From NCBI GenBank assembly GCA_003248315.1, contig QKWM01000004.1:2294001-2358000 (forward strand): 64,000 nt of DNA, given 5' to 3'. Shown in pieces: positions 1 through 8,835 of the stretch (the stretch's first letter is position 1; each line of letters starts with the position of its first letter). The notes under the pieces were generated by a model. That model ran no database searches. It was not told where the DNA came from and saw nothing but the letters and a program-made list of their open reading frames with translations. A program made the translations under genes and the position numbers. This stretch comes from Streptomyces sp. SW4. GTDB lineage: Bacteria > Actinomycetota > Actinomycetes > Streptomycetales > Streptomycetaceae.

Positions 1-3000
1 CCTGGGCCGGCGCCGCCTGCGCGGGGATGCCCGGCCCCGCGGTCGCCGCGCCGCCCTGGGCGTCCCCGGCGGCACCCGCCTGCGCGGCCGCGGCCGGACC
101 GCCCTGCACACCCGGGCCACCCGGGACACCCGGACTACCCGGGACACCCGGACCCGGCTGAACGCCAGGGCCCACCTGCACGCCAGGACCCGCCTGCACG
201 CCAGGGCCCACCTGCACGCCAGGACCCGCCTGTGCCGCCGCGCCCGGCTGCGCCACCTGTCCCGCGGGAGCCACAGGGCCCACCGCACCCGCAGGTCCCG
301 CCTGAGCACCGGGACCGGCCGGAGCACCGGGACCGGCCGGAGCACCGGGACCGACCGGAGCACCGGGACCGGCCGTACCGGGACCCGCCTGAGCACCGGG
401 ACCGGCCGGAGCACCGGCACCCGCCTGAGCACCCGGACCGACCGCCTCCGCCGCCTCCGCCGGGTCCGTGGAACCCGCGTGACCGGGCTCCGCCGGCGGC
501 TGGGCGGCGACGGCCCGGCGCCGACGCCCCGTCGGCGCACTCACCGGATGCGGCTGCGGCGGGGTGTGGTCACCGGACTGGTCGTGCGGTACGGCGTCGT
601 GCCGGCCGGCGTCCTCCAGCAGGGCGTCACCGGCGGCAGCGGGCCCGGGGACCTGCGTCGGCGGCTGGGCCTGCGGCGCCGCGGGCTGCTGCGGCGCCCC
701 GTCCGCCGGCCGGTCGGCGTCGGCGGGCGGGAGCGCGAAGACCTGTCGGGGGGCCGCCTGCTGTGCGGCGGCGCGTTCGTTCGCGGAGGCCAGGGCCCGC
801 CGTCGGCGCCCGGTCGGCTGGGACGCCTCGCCCGCCGGCCCGCCGGCCTGCGCGGGCAGCGCCGGCGGCAGCGCGTGCTGCTCCCCGGCGGCGCGCCGGG
901 CACGCCGGCCGGTGGGCTCGCCCTGCGGAGCGGCCGGCACGCCCTGCGGCGGCACGGTCCCGCCCAGCCCGTTGTTGGAGGCGGCGGCACCCGCCGCGTG
1001 CTCGGCGGCGGTCACGACGGCACCCTCGGCCACCCCGCGCCCGCCCCGGCGGCACCCTCGACGGCACCGGCGCCCGGGTCCTCCGCGGGCCGCCCGCGCC
1101 GCCGCCCGGTACCACCGGACACCTCACCCGACGCCTGGGCCGGAACCGGCGCCGTGGCCGGCGGCTGCTCCTGGACCGCACGGCGCCTGCGCCGCCCGGT
1201 CGGGGTCGGCGCGGCCGGGACCTCCGCCTCGGCGTCGCCGGACGCGCCGGGGCACCGGCGACCTCGCTCTCCAGGAAGGCGTCGACGGAAGCCCGCCGGG
1301 CACGGCGCCGCCCGCCGCCACCGCCGGGCCCCTGCTCGACGACGGCCACGTCCGAGCCGCCGGTACCAGCGGCAGCGCCCGTCCCGCCGGCAGCACCGGC
1401 CCCGCCGGCCTCGCCGGCACCACTCGTACCGGTCCCGGCCTCGGTGTCCGCGCCCTCCCCGACCGGCGCCCCCTCGGCGGCCGGCGCGGCGGCGACGGCC
1501 CCCGCACCGCCCCCGAGCGGCACCTCCAGGACGTAGGCGCTCCCGCTCATGCCCGGGACCTCGTGCGTCTGGAGCACGCCGCCGTGCGCCCGGACGATCC
1601 CGCGCACGATCGGCTCGTGCACCGGGTCTCCCCCGGCGTACGGCCCGCGCACCTCGATCCGGACGACCTCGCCGCGCTGCGCCGCCGCGACGACGACCGT
1701 GTTGTCCATGTAACCGCCCGTCGAGACGGGCGCGTTGCCGGTCGCGTCGACGCCCGCGACGTCGGCGATCAGATGCGCGAGCGCGGTCGCGAGCAGCCGC
1801 GGGTCGACCTCGGCCTCGATGGGCGGCGCGTGCACCGCGAACTGCACCCGGCCCGGTCCGACCAGCTCCACGGCCCCGTCGACCCCGGAGGCGACGACGG
1901 CGTCCAGCATCACCTTCGTCCGGGTGACGCCCCCGCCCTCGGCGTCCAGCCGCTGGTATCCGAGGACGTTGTCGATGAGCGTGGTGATCCGCGAGTAGCC
2001 CGCCGACAGGTGGTGGAGCACCTGGTTGGCCTCGGGCCACAACTGCCCGGCGTCGTCGGCGGCGAGCGTGCTCAGCTCGCGGCGCAACTCCTCCAGCGGT
2101 CCGCGCAGCGAGGCGCCGAGGAGGGTGAGCAGTTGCTCGTGCCGGGCGGCGAGGGCCTCGAAACGGTCCTTCTCGCGCTCCCCGAGGGCGGCGTACCGCT
2201 CCTCGTTCGCGGCCAGCTCCTCCGCGTGCTTCTCGCGCAGCTCCTCCAGCTCGGTCACGTGCTGCTGGCGCAGCGCGGTGAGTTCGGAGGCGTGCTCCTC
2301 GGCGAGCCGCTCCAGCTCCTCGGCGTGCTTGCGGTCCGCGTCCTCCTTCTCCTTGACGACGGCGTCGTAGGGCCGCCGGTCGGTGAAGGTCATCACGGCG
2401 CCGACGAGCTGGTCGCCGTCGCGGACGGGCGCGGTGGTCAGGTCGACCGGCACCTTCTCGCCGCTCTTGGCGTACAGCACCTGCCCGCGCACCCGGTGCT
2501 TGCGCCCGGAGCGCAGGGTGTCGGCGAGCGGGGACTCGTCGTACGGGAAGGGGGAGCCGTCGGCCCGGGAGTGCAGGACGAGGGTGTGCAGCTCGCGCCC
2601 GCCGAGTTCGCCGGCCCGGTAGCCCAGTATCTGGGCGGCGGCCGGGTTGACGAGGACGATCCGCCCGTCGGTGTCGGTGCCCACGACGCCCTCGGCGGCG
2701 GCGCGCAGGATCATCTCGGTCTGGCGCTGCGACCGGGCCAGTTCGGCCTCGGTGTCGACGGTGCCGGACAGGTCGCGGACGACGAGCATCAGCAGCTCGT
2801 CGCCCGTGTAGCCGTAGGTGTCGTAGGCCTGCTGGCCGGTCTCCAGGTTGGCGCTGGTGACCTCGACGGGGAACTCGGAGCCGTCCGTGCGCCGCGCGAC
2901 CATCCGCGTCGGCTTGGTGCGGGCCCGCGGGTCGATGTGGTCGGGCCGCCGCATGGAACCGGGGATCAGCTTGGAGTCGAAGTCGGGCAGCAGGTCCAGC

Positions 3001-3164
3001 AGCCCGCGCCCGACGAGCGCGGTGCCCGGGGCCTCGAAGGCCTCCAGCGCGATGGTGTTCGCGTTGACGACGGTGCCGTTGGCGTTGACCAGGACCAACG
3101 CGTCGGGCAGGGCGTCCAGTATGGCTGCGAGGCGAGCAGCGCCTCGGGATGGCCTGCTGCTCAC
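1..3164 (-). CDS. PAS sensor protein with degenerate histidine-kinase core and long repetitive tail (partial)
   Basis: Starts at a GTG (3164) behind a GGGAGGAAGG ribosome site and runs off the window at base 1, so the C-terminus is missing. Two PAS-type domains fill roughly residues 10-260, followed by a charged coiled coil (about 270-340) and a kinase-like dimerisation and ATPase region (about 340-510). Where a phosphoacceptor H-box should stand the sequence reads LLTLLGASLRGPLEEL, with no histidine, so classical autophosphorylation is doubtful. The tail is Ala/Gly/Pro rich. It carries four basic PTGRRRR-type motifs (near 1165-1207, 878-918, 790-825 and 510-543), then GPGAPA and GPGVQV hexapeptides (about 150-430) and a short Gly-X-Y run (about 100-150). 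Continuity needs one lost base near 1250 and another near 1035. The PAS assignment is firm; the signal sensed and the output are unknown. Confidence 0.75.
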
Positions 3165-3384
3165 GAGACGCCTTCCTCCCTGTTACCGCACTTGCCGACC
3201 GCCTGGGCCATCTTGCCAACCGGTCCCGTGGCGTGTCACGCGAGGGAGTCTAAGGGCTGGGGGGCCGCCCGGGGCGCCGGATGGGACGGAGGTCGCACGG
3301 GGAGGTGGCGTAGAACGGGTGACCGAGTCCCGGGGCGCCCGGAGCGTTCACCGAACCCTCACGGCGCGGGCACCGGGCGTCCGC

Positions 3385-3930
3385 TCAGGAGGACCCGGTG
3401 CCGCCGGGGGCCGTCCGCAGGTCGGGCAGGAGCGGGACGAGCCGGTCCCAGCGGTCGATCTCGCAGCCGTCGCGCCGGTCGTACGTCGCGTCCACGGGCC
3501 GTCCGGCCCAGGTGCCGGTGACCCGGGCGGTGGCGGGGCCGCCGTACTGCATCGTGCAGAAGGTGCCCTGCGGGACGGGCGCGAAGACGTCCTGACCGGC
3601 GCGGGTGCTCCGGTCGACGGCGGCGCACGCGCCGGCCGGGTCGGGGTGGCTGCCGCCGCTGGGCCGGCAGCGCAGCTCGTACGTACCGTCCACGCCCGGG
3701 CCCGCGCCCTCGACGGTGACGGTCAGGTGATCGGTGTCGCGGGCCGGCGGCGGCATGAGCACGTCGCCGGCGTGCCCGGAGCTGTGACCGGAGGCGTGAC
3801 CGGAGCTGTGCCCGGGGGTGTGTCCGGAGGCGGGGAAGGGGGCGGCCATGGCGGGCGGCGCCGCGGAGACGGACGTCAGGGCGGCGGTGGAGAGGGCGGC
3901 GACGCCGAGGAGGCGGGTGACCTTGAGCAT
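3385..3930 (-). CDS. Subtilisin-inhibitor-like (SSI family) secreted protease inhibitor
   Basis: A 181-residue secreted inhibitor of serine proteases. Residues 1-29 form a signal peptide (MLKV, then a hydrophobic core LLGVAALSTAALTSV, then an Ala-rich cleavage region). The mature part shows the SSI pattern: GTYELRC, then HPDPAGACAAVD, and a reactive loop FCTMQYGGP. The P1 residue is therefore Met, as in classical SSI (loop CPM-VYDP). Between the signal peptide and the inhibitor fold lies a stretch of repeated Ser-Gly-His units (about 3769-3837), not usual for the family and possibly metal binding. The ATG at 3930 is chosen because it begins the signal peptide; no strong ribosome site is visible. 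It is a single gene with no frame breaks. Confidence 0.88.
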   Translation of the reverse strand: MLKVTRLLGVAALSTAALTSVSAAPPAMAAPFPASGHTPGHSSGHASGHSSGHAGDVLMPPPARDTDHLTVTVEGAGPGVDGTYELRCRPSGGSHPDPAGACAAVDRSTRAGQDVFAPVPQGTFCTMQYGGPATARVTGTWAGRPVDATYDRRDGCEIDRWDRLVPLLPDLRTAPGGTGSS

Positions 3931-4103
3931 GTCCTGACTAACGCGCCGGGCCGCCGGACGTTGCGGCGCGCGAGCGCCCGACAAGGCCTTTGCCCTGCGA
4001 CCCGCCCGCCTAGTACCGTGGGGGGCGATTGGTGACAGCACGCTCGACTGTGTCATCATCGGCACGCAACGCTCGCGCTCGCACGCGAGGGATTGTGTTG
4101 TCT

Positions 4104-4194
4104 GGAGGCGTCGCCTAGTCCGGTCTATGGCGCCGCACTGCTAATGCGGTTTGGGCCTTAAAGCCCATCGAGGGTTCAAATCCCTCCGCCTCCG
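4104..4194 (+). tRNA. tRNA-Ser (anticodon GCT)
   Basis: Class II tRNA with a 7-bp acceptor stem GGAGGCG/CGCCTCC, a long variable arm (TTTGGGCCTTAAAGCCCATC region) and T-arm GGGTTCAAATCCC. The anticodon loop CTGCTAA gives GCT. A strong terminator follows directly. Confidence 0.95.
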
Positions 4195-4204
4195 CACAAG
4201 ATCA

Positions 4205-4237
4205 GCGAAGCCCCGGCCCATTCGGCCGGGGCTTCGC
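4205..4237 (+). terminator. Rho-independent-type hairpin after tRNA-Ser
   Basis: Perfect 14-bp stem (GCGAAGCCCCGGCC and its complement) around a 5-base loop, ten bases downstream of the tRNA-Ser 3' end. It has no T-run, as is common in Streptomyces. Confidence 0.85.
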
Positions 4238-4392
4238 CGTTGTCCGGCCCGGTACCCGCCCCCGCGTCCCCCGCCGCGTCCGCAGCCGCCCTGTGTCCGT
4301 CCGCCGCCTGCTCCGCCCACCTGCGCCCGCAGGCCCGCCCGTCCGCGCCCGCAGAAGCGTTTGCGCAGGTCACAAGGGGTGCGGCTAACGGA

Positions 4393-4422
4393 TTTCACAT
4401 GACGGCGGCAGTCATGTAATGT
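4393..4422 (+). promoter_or_regulatory. Possible promoter for tRNA-Arg with an overlapping palindrome
   Basis: TTTCAC (4393-4398) and TAATGT (4417-4422) are separated by 18 bases in a locally A+T-richer stretch upstream of tRNA-Arg. A CATGAC-N7-GTCATG inverted repeat lies between them. The match to a -35 is weak, so this is tentative. Confidence 0.3.
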
Positions 4423-4484
4423 TCTTCCTGTCGCCGCGAGCGGGCCGGAAGGGCCGGGAGCGGCGGACAACTGAAGAAAGACAA

Positions 4485-4557
4485 GCACTCGTAGCTTAAC
4501 GGATAGAGCATCTGACTACGGATCAGAAGGTTGCAGGTTCGAATCCTGCCGAGTGCG
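4485..4557 (+). tRNA. tRNA-Arg (anticodon ACG)
   Basis: Seven-bp acceptor stem GCACTCG/CGAGTGC, anticodon stem TCTGA/TCAGA with loop CTACGGA (anticodon ACG, read as ICG after TadA editing), and T-arm GGTTCGAATCC. tadA, the editing enzyme gene, is also in this window (27664-28095). Confidence 0.95.
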
Positions 4558-4564
4558 CACAGAG

Positions 4565-4594
4565 GAAAGGCCCCGGAGAGATCCGGGGCCTTTC
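4565..4594 (+). terminator. Terminator hairpin after tRNA-Arg
   Basis: GAAAGGCCCCGGA pairs with TCCGGGGCCTTTC around a GAGA loop, eight bases after the tRNA end. Confidence 0.85.
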
Positions 4595-4647
4595 GCGTTG
4601 TGTCGGCGCGGGTGGGTTCACCGGGTTTGCCGACGGCTCTGTACGGA

Positions 4648-4681
4648 GGCGTATGGAACGGCTACGGTGATTCCATACGCC
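4648..4681 (+). promoter_or_regulatory. Palindromic operator upstream of the DUF2867 gene
   Basis: Perfect 11-bp inverted repeat GGCGTATGGAA-N12-TTCCATACGCC ending 24 bases before the DUF2867 ATG. A further half-site GCCGTATGG follows immediately (4682-4690). The size and position suit a TetR-family operator, but no regulator gene is adjacent, so the protein that binds it would be encoded elsewhere. Confidence 0.6.
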
Positions 4682-4704
4682 GCCGTATGGACGGGGGAGA
4701 CGCC

Positions 4705-5302
4705 ATGAGGTTGCCTGTCGCCGCGCACACCGGACGGCACTGGCGGGTGCACGAGGTCGCCGGGGACTTCCGGGTCGAGGACGTGTGGGCGCTGCCCACA
4801 CCCGGGGGCCGGACGATCTGGCACGGCTGGTCCGGCAGTTCGCGGAGGGGGACAAGGCCGTCGAGACGCCGATCCCGCGGCTGCTGTTCGCGATCCGGTG
4901 GAAGCTCGGCCGGCTGCTGGGCTGGGACGGGGACCGCGCCGGGGTCGGAGGGCGGGTGGCCACCCTGCGCGACCGGCTGCCCGCCGATCTGCGCGAGGGC
5001 CGCGGGGGCCGGATCTCGCGGCGGTGCCGTTCAGGTCGGTCTACCTCACCCACGACGAGTGGGTCGCCGAGACCGCCAACCGGACCGTGCACGCGCTGAT
5101 GCACATCGGCTGGGTCGCCGACGGGGCCGGTGCCTACCGGGGGCAGATGGCCGTCCTGGTGAAGCCGAACGGGCCGCTCGGGACCCTGTACATGGCCGCG
5201 ATCAAGCCCTTCCGGTACCTCGGGGTGTATCCGGCGCTGCTGCGGTCGATCGGTCGGGAGTGGCGGGCGGGTGCGAGTGCGGGTGCGGGTGCCGGGGCCT
5301 GA
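4705..5302 (+). CDS. DUF2867 family protein
   Basis: A roughly 199-residue protein beginning MRLPVAAHTGRHWRVHEVAG behind a GGGGGAGA ribosome site. The order of conserved blocks (a DVWALPTPGG start, a central RLLFAIRWKLGRLLGWD, then SVYLTHDEWVAETANRTVHA and MAAIKPFRYLGVYPALL) fits DUF2867, a family of unknown function often under TetR-type control in actinomycetes. The frame needs one restored base near 4808 and one near 5010. The palindrome just upstream suggests ligand-responsive expression. No signal peptide is evident. Confidence 0.75.
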
Positions 5303-5353
5303 ACCGGCGGGGGTGCCGGGGTGGCGGTGGTTCGGTCCGTGTGAGGGGAGCAC

Positions 5354-5777
5354 ATGAGCGCACATCAGTACGACCACGGGCACACGGTCGCGGGTGGACC
5401 GGTGTCGGCATCGGCACCGTCGCGGCGATCCTGCTCGGGCTGGGGGTCGGTAGGACCTCTCTCGCGCTGGTCGCTGGCGGGGTGTCGTCGCGGTGGCGGG
5501 TTTGTTCGTCACCTGGGCGCTGCACCTCGCCGGGTGGGGCAAGCCGCCGGGGACCCGGCCGCGGGAGCAGTGGCCGGTACGGGCCCGGGACCGCGGGGCG
5601 CGGGACGGGCACGCCGGGTGCCTGGGCTGCCGGCTGGCCGGCCGGGGGCGGACCCCGGGCCGCACCGACGCGGGGACGGCGGGGACGGCGGGAACGGCGG
5701 GGCCGATGGCGGTCGCGGGGACGGTGGCGGAGGCGGGTGAGAACCGCGCTGTGACGGCCGCGGAGCCGCAGACGTGA
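5354..5777 (+). CDS. Small membrane protein of the HGxxPAAW type
   Basis: About 141 residues, starting MSAHQYDHGHTVAG. It has two closely spaced hydrophobic helices (VGIGTVAAILLGLGVG, then a VAVAGLFVTWALHLAGW segment) and a hydrophilic, Gly/Ala-rich tail. The HGHTVAGW start resembles the HGxxPAAW motif of small Streptomyces membrane proteins of unknown role. Single-base breaks lie near 5395 and 5480. The tail contains a GTAGTAGTAG-like tract from a 9-base repeat near 5670-5705. The function is unknown. Confidence 0.65.
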
Positions 5778-5874
5778 CAGGAACGATCCTTCTGTCGCCT
5801 TTCGAGTGAACGTCCTTGCGCTGAACGGGTGTTGCCTCCACTGGTGCCTAGCTTCCCGGTGGAGGTGATGCTCG

Positions 5875-6576
5875 ATGAACGAGCGGAACACGCCGCCGAA
5901 CGGCTCGGCGGAGCGGCGGCGGGACGCGATCGACGTCAACGACTTCGTGTTCGCGGCGACGGGCGCGCGGGTGCGGAGGCTGACGCTGCCGGACGGGGAG
6001 CACTGGTTCCCGGCGGCGGACCTCGCCGGGGAACTGGGCTACGCGAACACGCGCCAAGCGCTCTCGTGGCATGTTGCAGCAAACTGCCAGCAGTCCCTCG
6101 AGGATCTTGCACGAAGCGTCTATGGAGTAGACGCTTCGTGCAAAGTCGCAGGCCACGGGCTCAAGAAGTCGATGCGCATGGTGAACCTGCGTGGTCTTGT
6201 GGCACTCGTCAACGGCTGCACCAAACCCGAATGCGAACCCTTCAAGTCCTGGGTCACGGACGTCGTCGTCACCGTCCAGCAGGAGGGCTCGTACTCCCTC
6301 GAACCCGCGCCCGTGCAGCCCGCGCCGAGCGGGGGTACCGCGTACCTCATGCCCGAGCAGGTCGCCGACGCGATCGTGCGGCTGGAGGAGCGGAACATCC
6401 GGGCGGACGAGGCGCTGTCGGCCGCTCAGGCCGAGCTGATCCGCGTCCAGGCGGCGATGGCGGACGCCCTGCACCGCATCGCCGACGGGATCGACCGGCT
6501 CGCCGGCCGGCTCGGCGGCGCCGACGGCCACGGGCGGCGGCCGTCGATGACTCCGCAGGAGCTGCTGTCGTCCTGA
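5875..6576 (+). CDS. BRO-N domain protein (phage-antirepressor-like DNA-binding domain)
   Basis: A 233-residue protein. Residues about 20-140 look like a BRO-N domain: FVFAATGARVRRLTLPDGEH, WFPAADLAGELGYANTRQAL, then GHGLKKSMRMVNLRGLVALV and CTKPECEPFKSWV. The C-terminal half (YLMPEQVADAIVRLEERNI) resembles the helical tail found in Streptomyces BRO-N proteins, with heptad-like helices to residue 225. BRO-N proteins bind DNA; those in Streptomyces are often single chromosomal genes with no phage around them, as here. The frame is intact. A perfect 16-bp inverted repeat lies inside the gene (6107-6143), and the surrounding 6040-6240 uses less G+C-rich codons than its neighbours. Confidence 0.8.
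   Translation: MNERNTPPNGSAERRRDAIDVNDFVFAATGARVRRLTLPDGEHWFPAADLAGELGYANTRQALSWHVAANCQQSLEDLARSVYGVDASCKVAGHGLKKSMRMVNLRGLVALVNGCTKPECEPFKSWVTDVVVTVQQEGSYSLEPAPVQPAPSGGTAYLMPEQVADAIVRLEERNIRADEALSAAQAELIRVQAAMADALHRIADGIDRLAGRLGGADGHGRRPSMTPQELLSS
6107..6143. repeat. Perfect 16-bp inverted repeat inside the BRO-N gene
   Basis: TTGCACGAAGCGTCTA (6107-6122) and its exact complement (6128-6143) flank a 5-base loop, TGGAG. It encodes part of the LARSVYGVDASCK segment, so the reverse strand spells a near-identical peptide. This is either a strong hairpin in the mRNA or an operator. Confidence 0.9.
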
Positions 6577-6606
6577 CCGCCGTGACCGGCGGTGGGCGTG
6601 CCGGAA

Positions 6607-6645
6607 GGGCCCGTAGTCGCAAAACGAGGTTGCGGCTACGGGCCC
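6607..6645. terminator. Terminator hairpin after the BRO-N gene
   Basis: GGGCCCGTAGTCGCA pairs with TGCGGCTACGGGCCC (one G-T wobble) around a 9-base loop, 30 bases after the BRO-N stop and before the DUF2797 gene. Confidence 0.8.
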
Positions 6646-6714
6646 GTTGCCCACCGTACCCCCACTCGTGCGTCCGGCGGGCGTTGTCAGTGGCGGCGCC
6701 TACGCTCGGCAGAG

Positions 6715-7680
6715 ATGGGACGGGCATGGAGGTGCGCGGGGCTGCGGTGGTCGGCCGACGGCCCGGTGCTGGTCTGGGACGGGGGGCGGCGCAGTGCGCC
6801 GGTCCGGGGAAGACGGGTGGCCTTCGCGGTCGTGGAAGGGGGTGTGCGCACGTGCGTGGGGGCGCGCGGGCACGCCTGCCCGCTCCGGGCGGTCGTGCCG
6901 GGGCGGAGTACGGGGGCGCGGTGCGAGGAGTGTGCGCGGCTGGACCGGGCGCACTCCGTGGCCGCCGACACGATCGCCGACGATCCGCGCCCGTACCGCG
7001 TCTATCTGGCGTGGTTCGGGCCGGGGCTCGTCAAGGTCGGGATCACCGCGGTGCAGCGGGGACCGGACCGGCTGCTGGAGCAGGGGGCCGTCTGCTTCAG
7101 CTGGCTGGGCACGGGGCCGCTGATGGCCGCGCGGCGCACCGAGCATCTGCTGCGGGCCGCGCTCGGGGTACCGGACCGGATCCCCTACGCCGAGAAGCGG
7201 GCGGTGCGGTTCGCGCTGCCGGTGACGGAGGCGGAGCGGGCGGCCGAGCTCGCGGAGCTGCATGCGCGGGCGGCGGCACTGGGGGGATGGCCCGAGTCGC
7301 TCGCGCGGGAGCCGTTCCGGCCGGTGGACCACGTCCGGGCCTTCGGGCTCGCCGGCCGGGGGAGGGGGCCGGGAGCGTGGGGCGCGCGGGCGGGGAGGCC
7401 GCCATGGGGGTGACCCCACCGTGGGCGAGGCCACCGCGGTCGGTGAGGTGGTGGCGCTGGCCGCCGGCGGGGCGGTCGCCGGTGAGCTGGTGGCGGCTGC
7501 CGGGCCGGATCTGCACCTGGGCACCGACCGGGGGGTCGTCGTGCTCGACACCCGGCTCATGACCGGGTGGGAGCTGGTGCCCGGGGAGACGGACGGATCA
7601 CCGTGCCGGTACGGCCGCTGCGGGCGGGGCAGGGGACGGGGCCGGCCGCGGCGGCGGGCGTCCAGGACGGGCTGTTCTGA
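6715..7680 (+). CDS. DUF2797 family protein
   Basis: A roughly 322-residue protein beginning MGRAWRCAGLRWSADGPVLV. It has a potential zinc site (HACPLR, then CEECARLD), the conserved core YRVYLAWFGPGLVKVGITA, and the C-terminal block DLHLGTDRGVVVLDTRLMTG characteristic of DUF2797. The family function is unknown; the core resembles a GIY-YIG-like fold, which is inference. Three lost bases (two near 7370-7415, one near 7600) must be restored to reach the stop at 7678, where the ending VQDGLF is recovered. Confidence 0.75.
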
Positions 7681-7748
7681 GGAAGAGGGGACAGAGGAAG
7701 AGGAGAAGAAGAGAAGGGGACGGCGGGAAGAGGAGGAGGGGGCGCCCC
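7680..7748 (+). repeat. Polypurine tract downstream of the DUF2797 gene
   Basis: About 68 bases made almost entirely of A and G on this strand (GAAGAGG and GAGGAG units), with only four pyrimidines, between the DUF2797 stop and the amidohydrolase gene. It is unlike the rest of the window. Confidence 0.8.
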
Positions 7749-7804
7749 AGAACGGGGCGGGAGAGGCGTGGACGTGGGGTGCCGGGCGGGCCCATCGTGG
7801 GGGC

Positions 7805-8766
7805 ATGTGCGATCACCACATGGTTGCCGGCCGCCCGGCGGGCCGGACCGTCCCCGGGGACGGCCGCGGCGAGGCCGCCGAGGTGCGGCGGTTCACGGCG
7901 GCGTTGCGGCTCCCGCGCTCGTCGACGTGCACACGCACTTCATGCCCGAGCGCGTACTGCGCAAGGTCTGGCGGTACTTCGACGCGCTCGGGCCGCTGAC
8001 CGGCGGCATCGAGTGGCCGATCACGTACCGGAGGGAGGAGGGCGAACGGCTCGCGCTGCTGCGGGAATTCGGGGTGCGGGCGTTCACGTCGATGCTCTAC
8101 CCGCACAAGCCGGGCATGGCCCGCTGGCTCAACGGCTGGGCGGCCGGGTTCGCCGCGCGGACCCCCGACTGTCTGCACACGTCGACCCTCTTCCCGGAGC
8201 CGGGCGTCGGGACGTACGTGCGCGAGGCCGTCGAGGAGGGGGCGCGGGTCTTCAAGGCCCACGTGCAGGTGGGGGAGTACGACCCCGCGGACCCGCTGCT
8301 GGACGGAGTCTGGGGGCTGCTCGCTGAGGCCGGGATGCCGGTGGTGATCCACTGCGGTTCCGGGCCGGCGCCCGGCAAGCACACCGGGCCCGGGCCGGTC
8401 GCCCGCGTGCTGGCCCGCCACCCCCGGCTGCGGCTGGTGATCGCCCATCTCGGCATGCCCGAGTACGAGGACTTCCTGGACCTCGCCGAACGGTACGGCG
8501 AGGTCCGGCTGGACACGACGATGGCGTTCACCGACTTCAGCGAGCGGCTCGCCCCCTTCCCGCGGCGGGCCCTGCCCCGGCTGGCCGGTCTCGGGGACCG
8601 GATCCTGCTCGGGACGGACTTCCCCAACATCCCGTACCCCTACCTCCACCAGCTGCGGGCCCTGGAGCGGCTGGAGTTGGGGGACGACTGGCTGCGGGCG
8701 GTGTGCCACGACAACGCGGCGCGGCTGTTCGGGCTGCCCGACGCCGCTTCGGCTGAGCACCGCTGA
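7805..8766 (+). CDS. Amidohydrolase family 2 (metal-dependent hydrolase/decarboxylase-like)
   Basis: A roughly 320-residue TIM-barrel hydrolase. The visible motifs follow the amidohydrolase-2 pattern: VDVHTHFM (first metal ligands), GVRAFTSMLYPHKPGMA, VVIHCGSG, LRLVIAHLGMPEYEDFLDLA and LGTDFPNIPYPY (catalytic Asp). Members hydrolyse or decarboxylate small organic acids and cyclic amides; the substrate here cannot be read. The start at 7805 is tentative because the first 36 residues are low-similarity. One base is missing near 7912. The polypurine tract precedes the start codon, and the two-component gene starts 69 bases after the stop. Confidence 0.8.
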
Positions 8767-8835
8767 CCCCGTTTCTCAGAGAAATCACAGGTTGCCGAAA
8801 GAGTGCTCTCAGAGCCTCTCGCCATCGTGTCCGGC

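Noticed and set aside
4104..4557. tRNA attachment site for an integrated element
   Set aside because: Both tRNAs are complete and no direct repeat of their 3' ends was seen in the flanks.
5875..6576. Prophage or integrated element around the BRO-N gene
   Set aside because: No integrase, structural genes or attachment repeats nearby; BRO-N genes occur alone in Streptomyces chromosomes.
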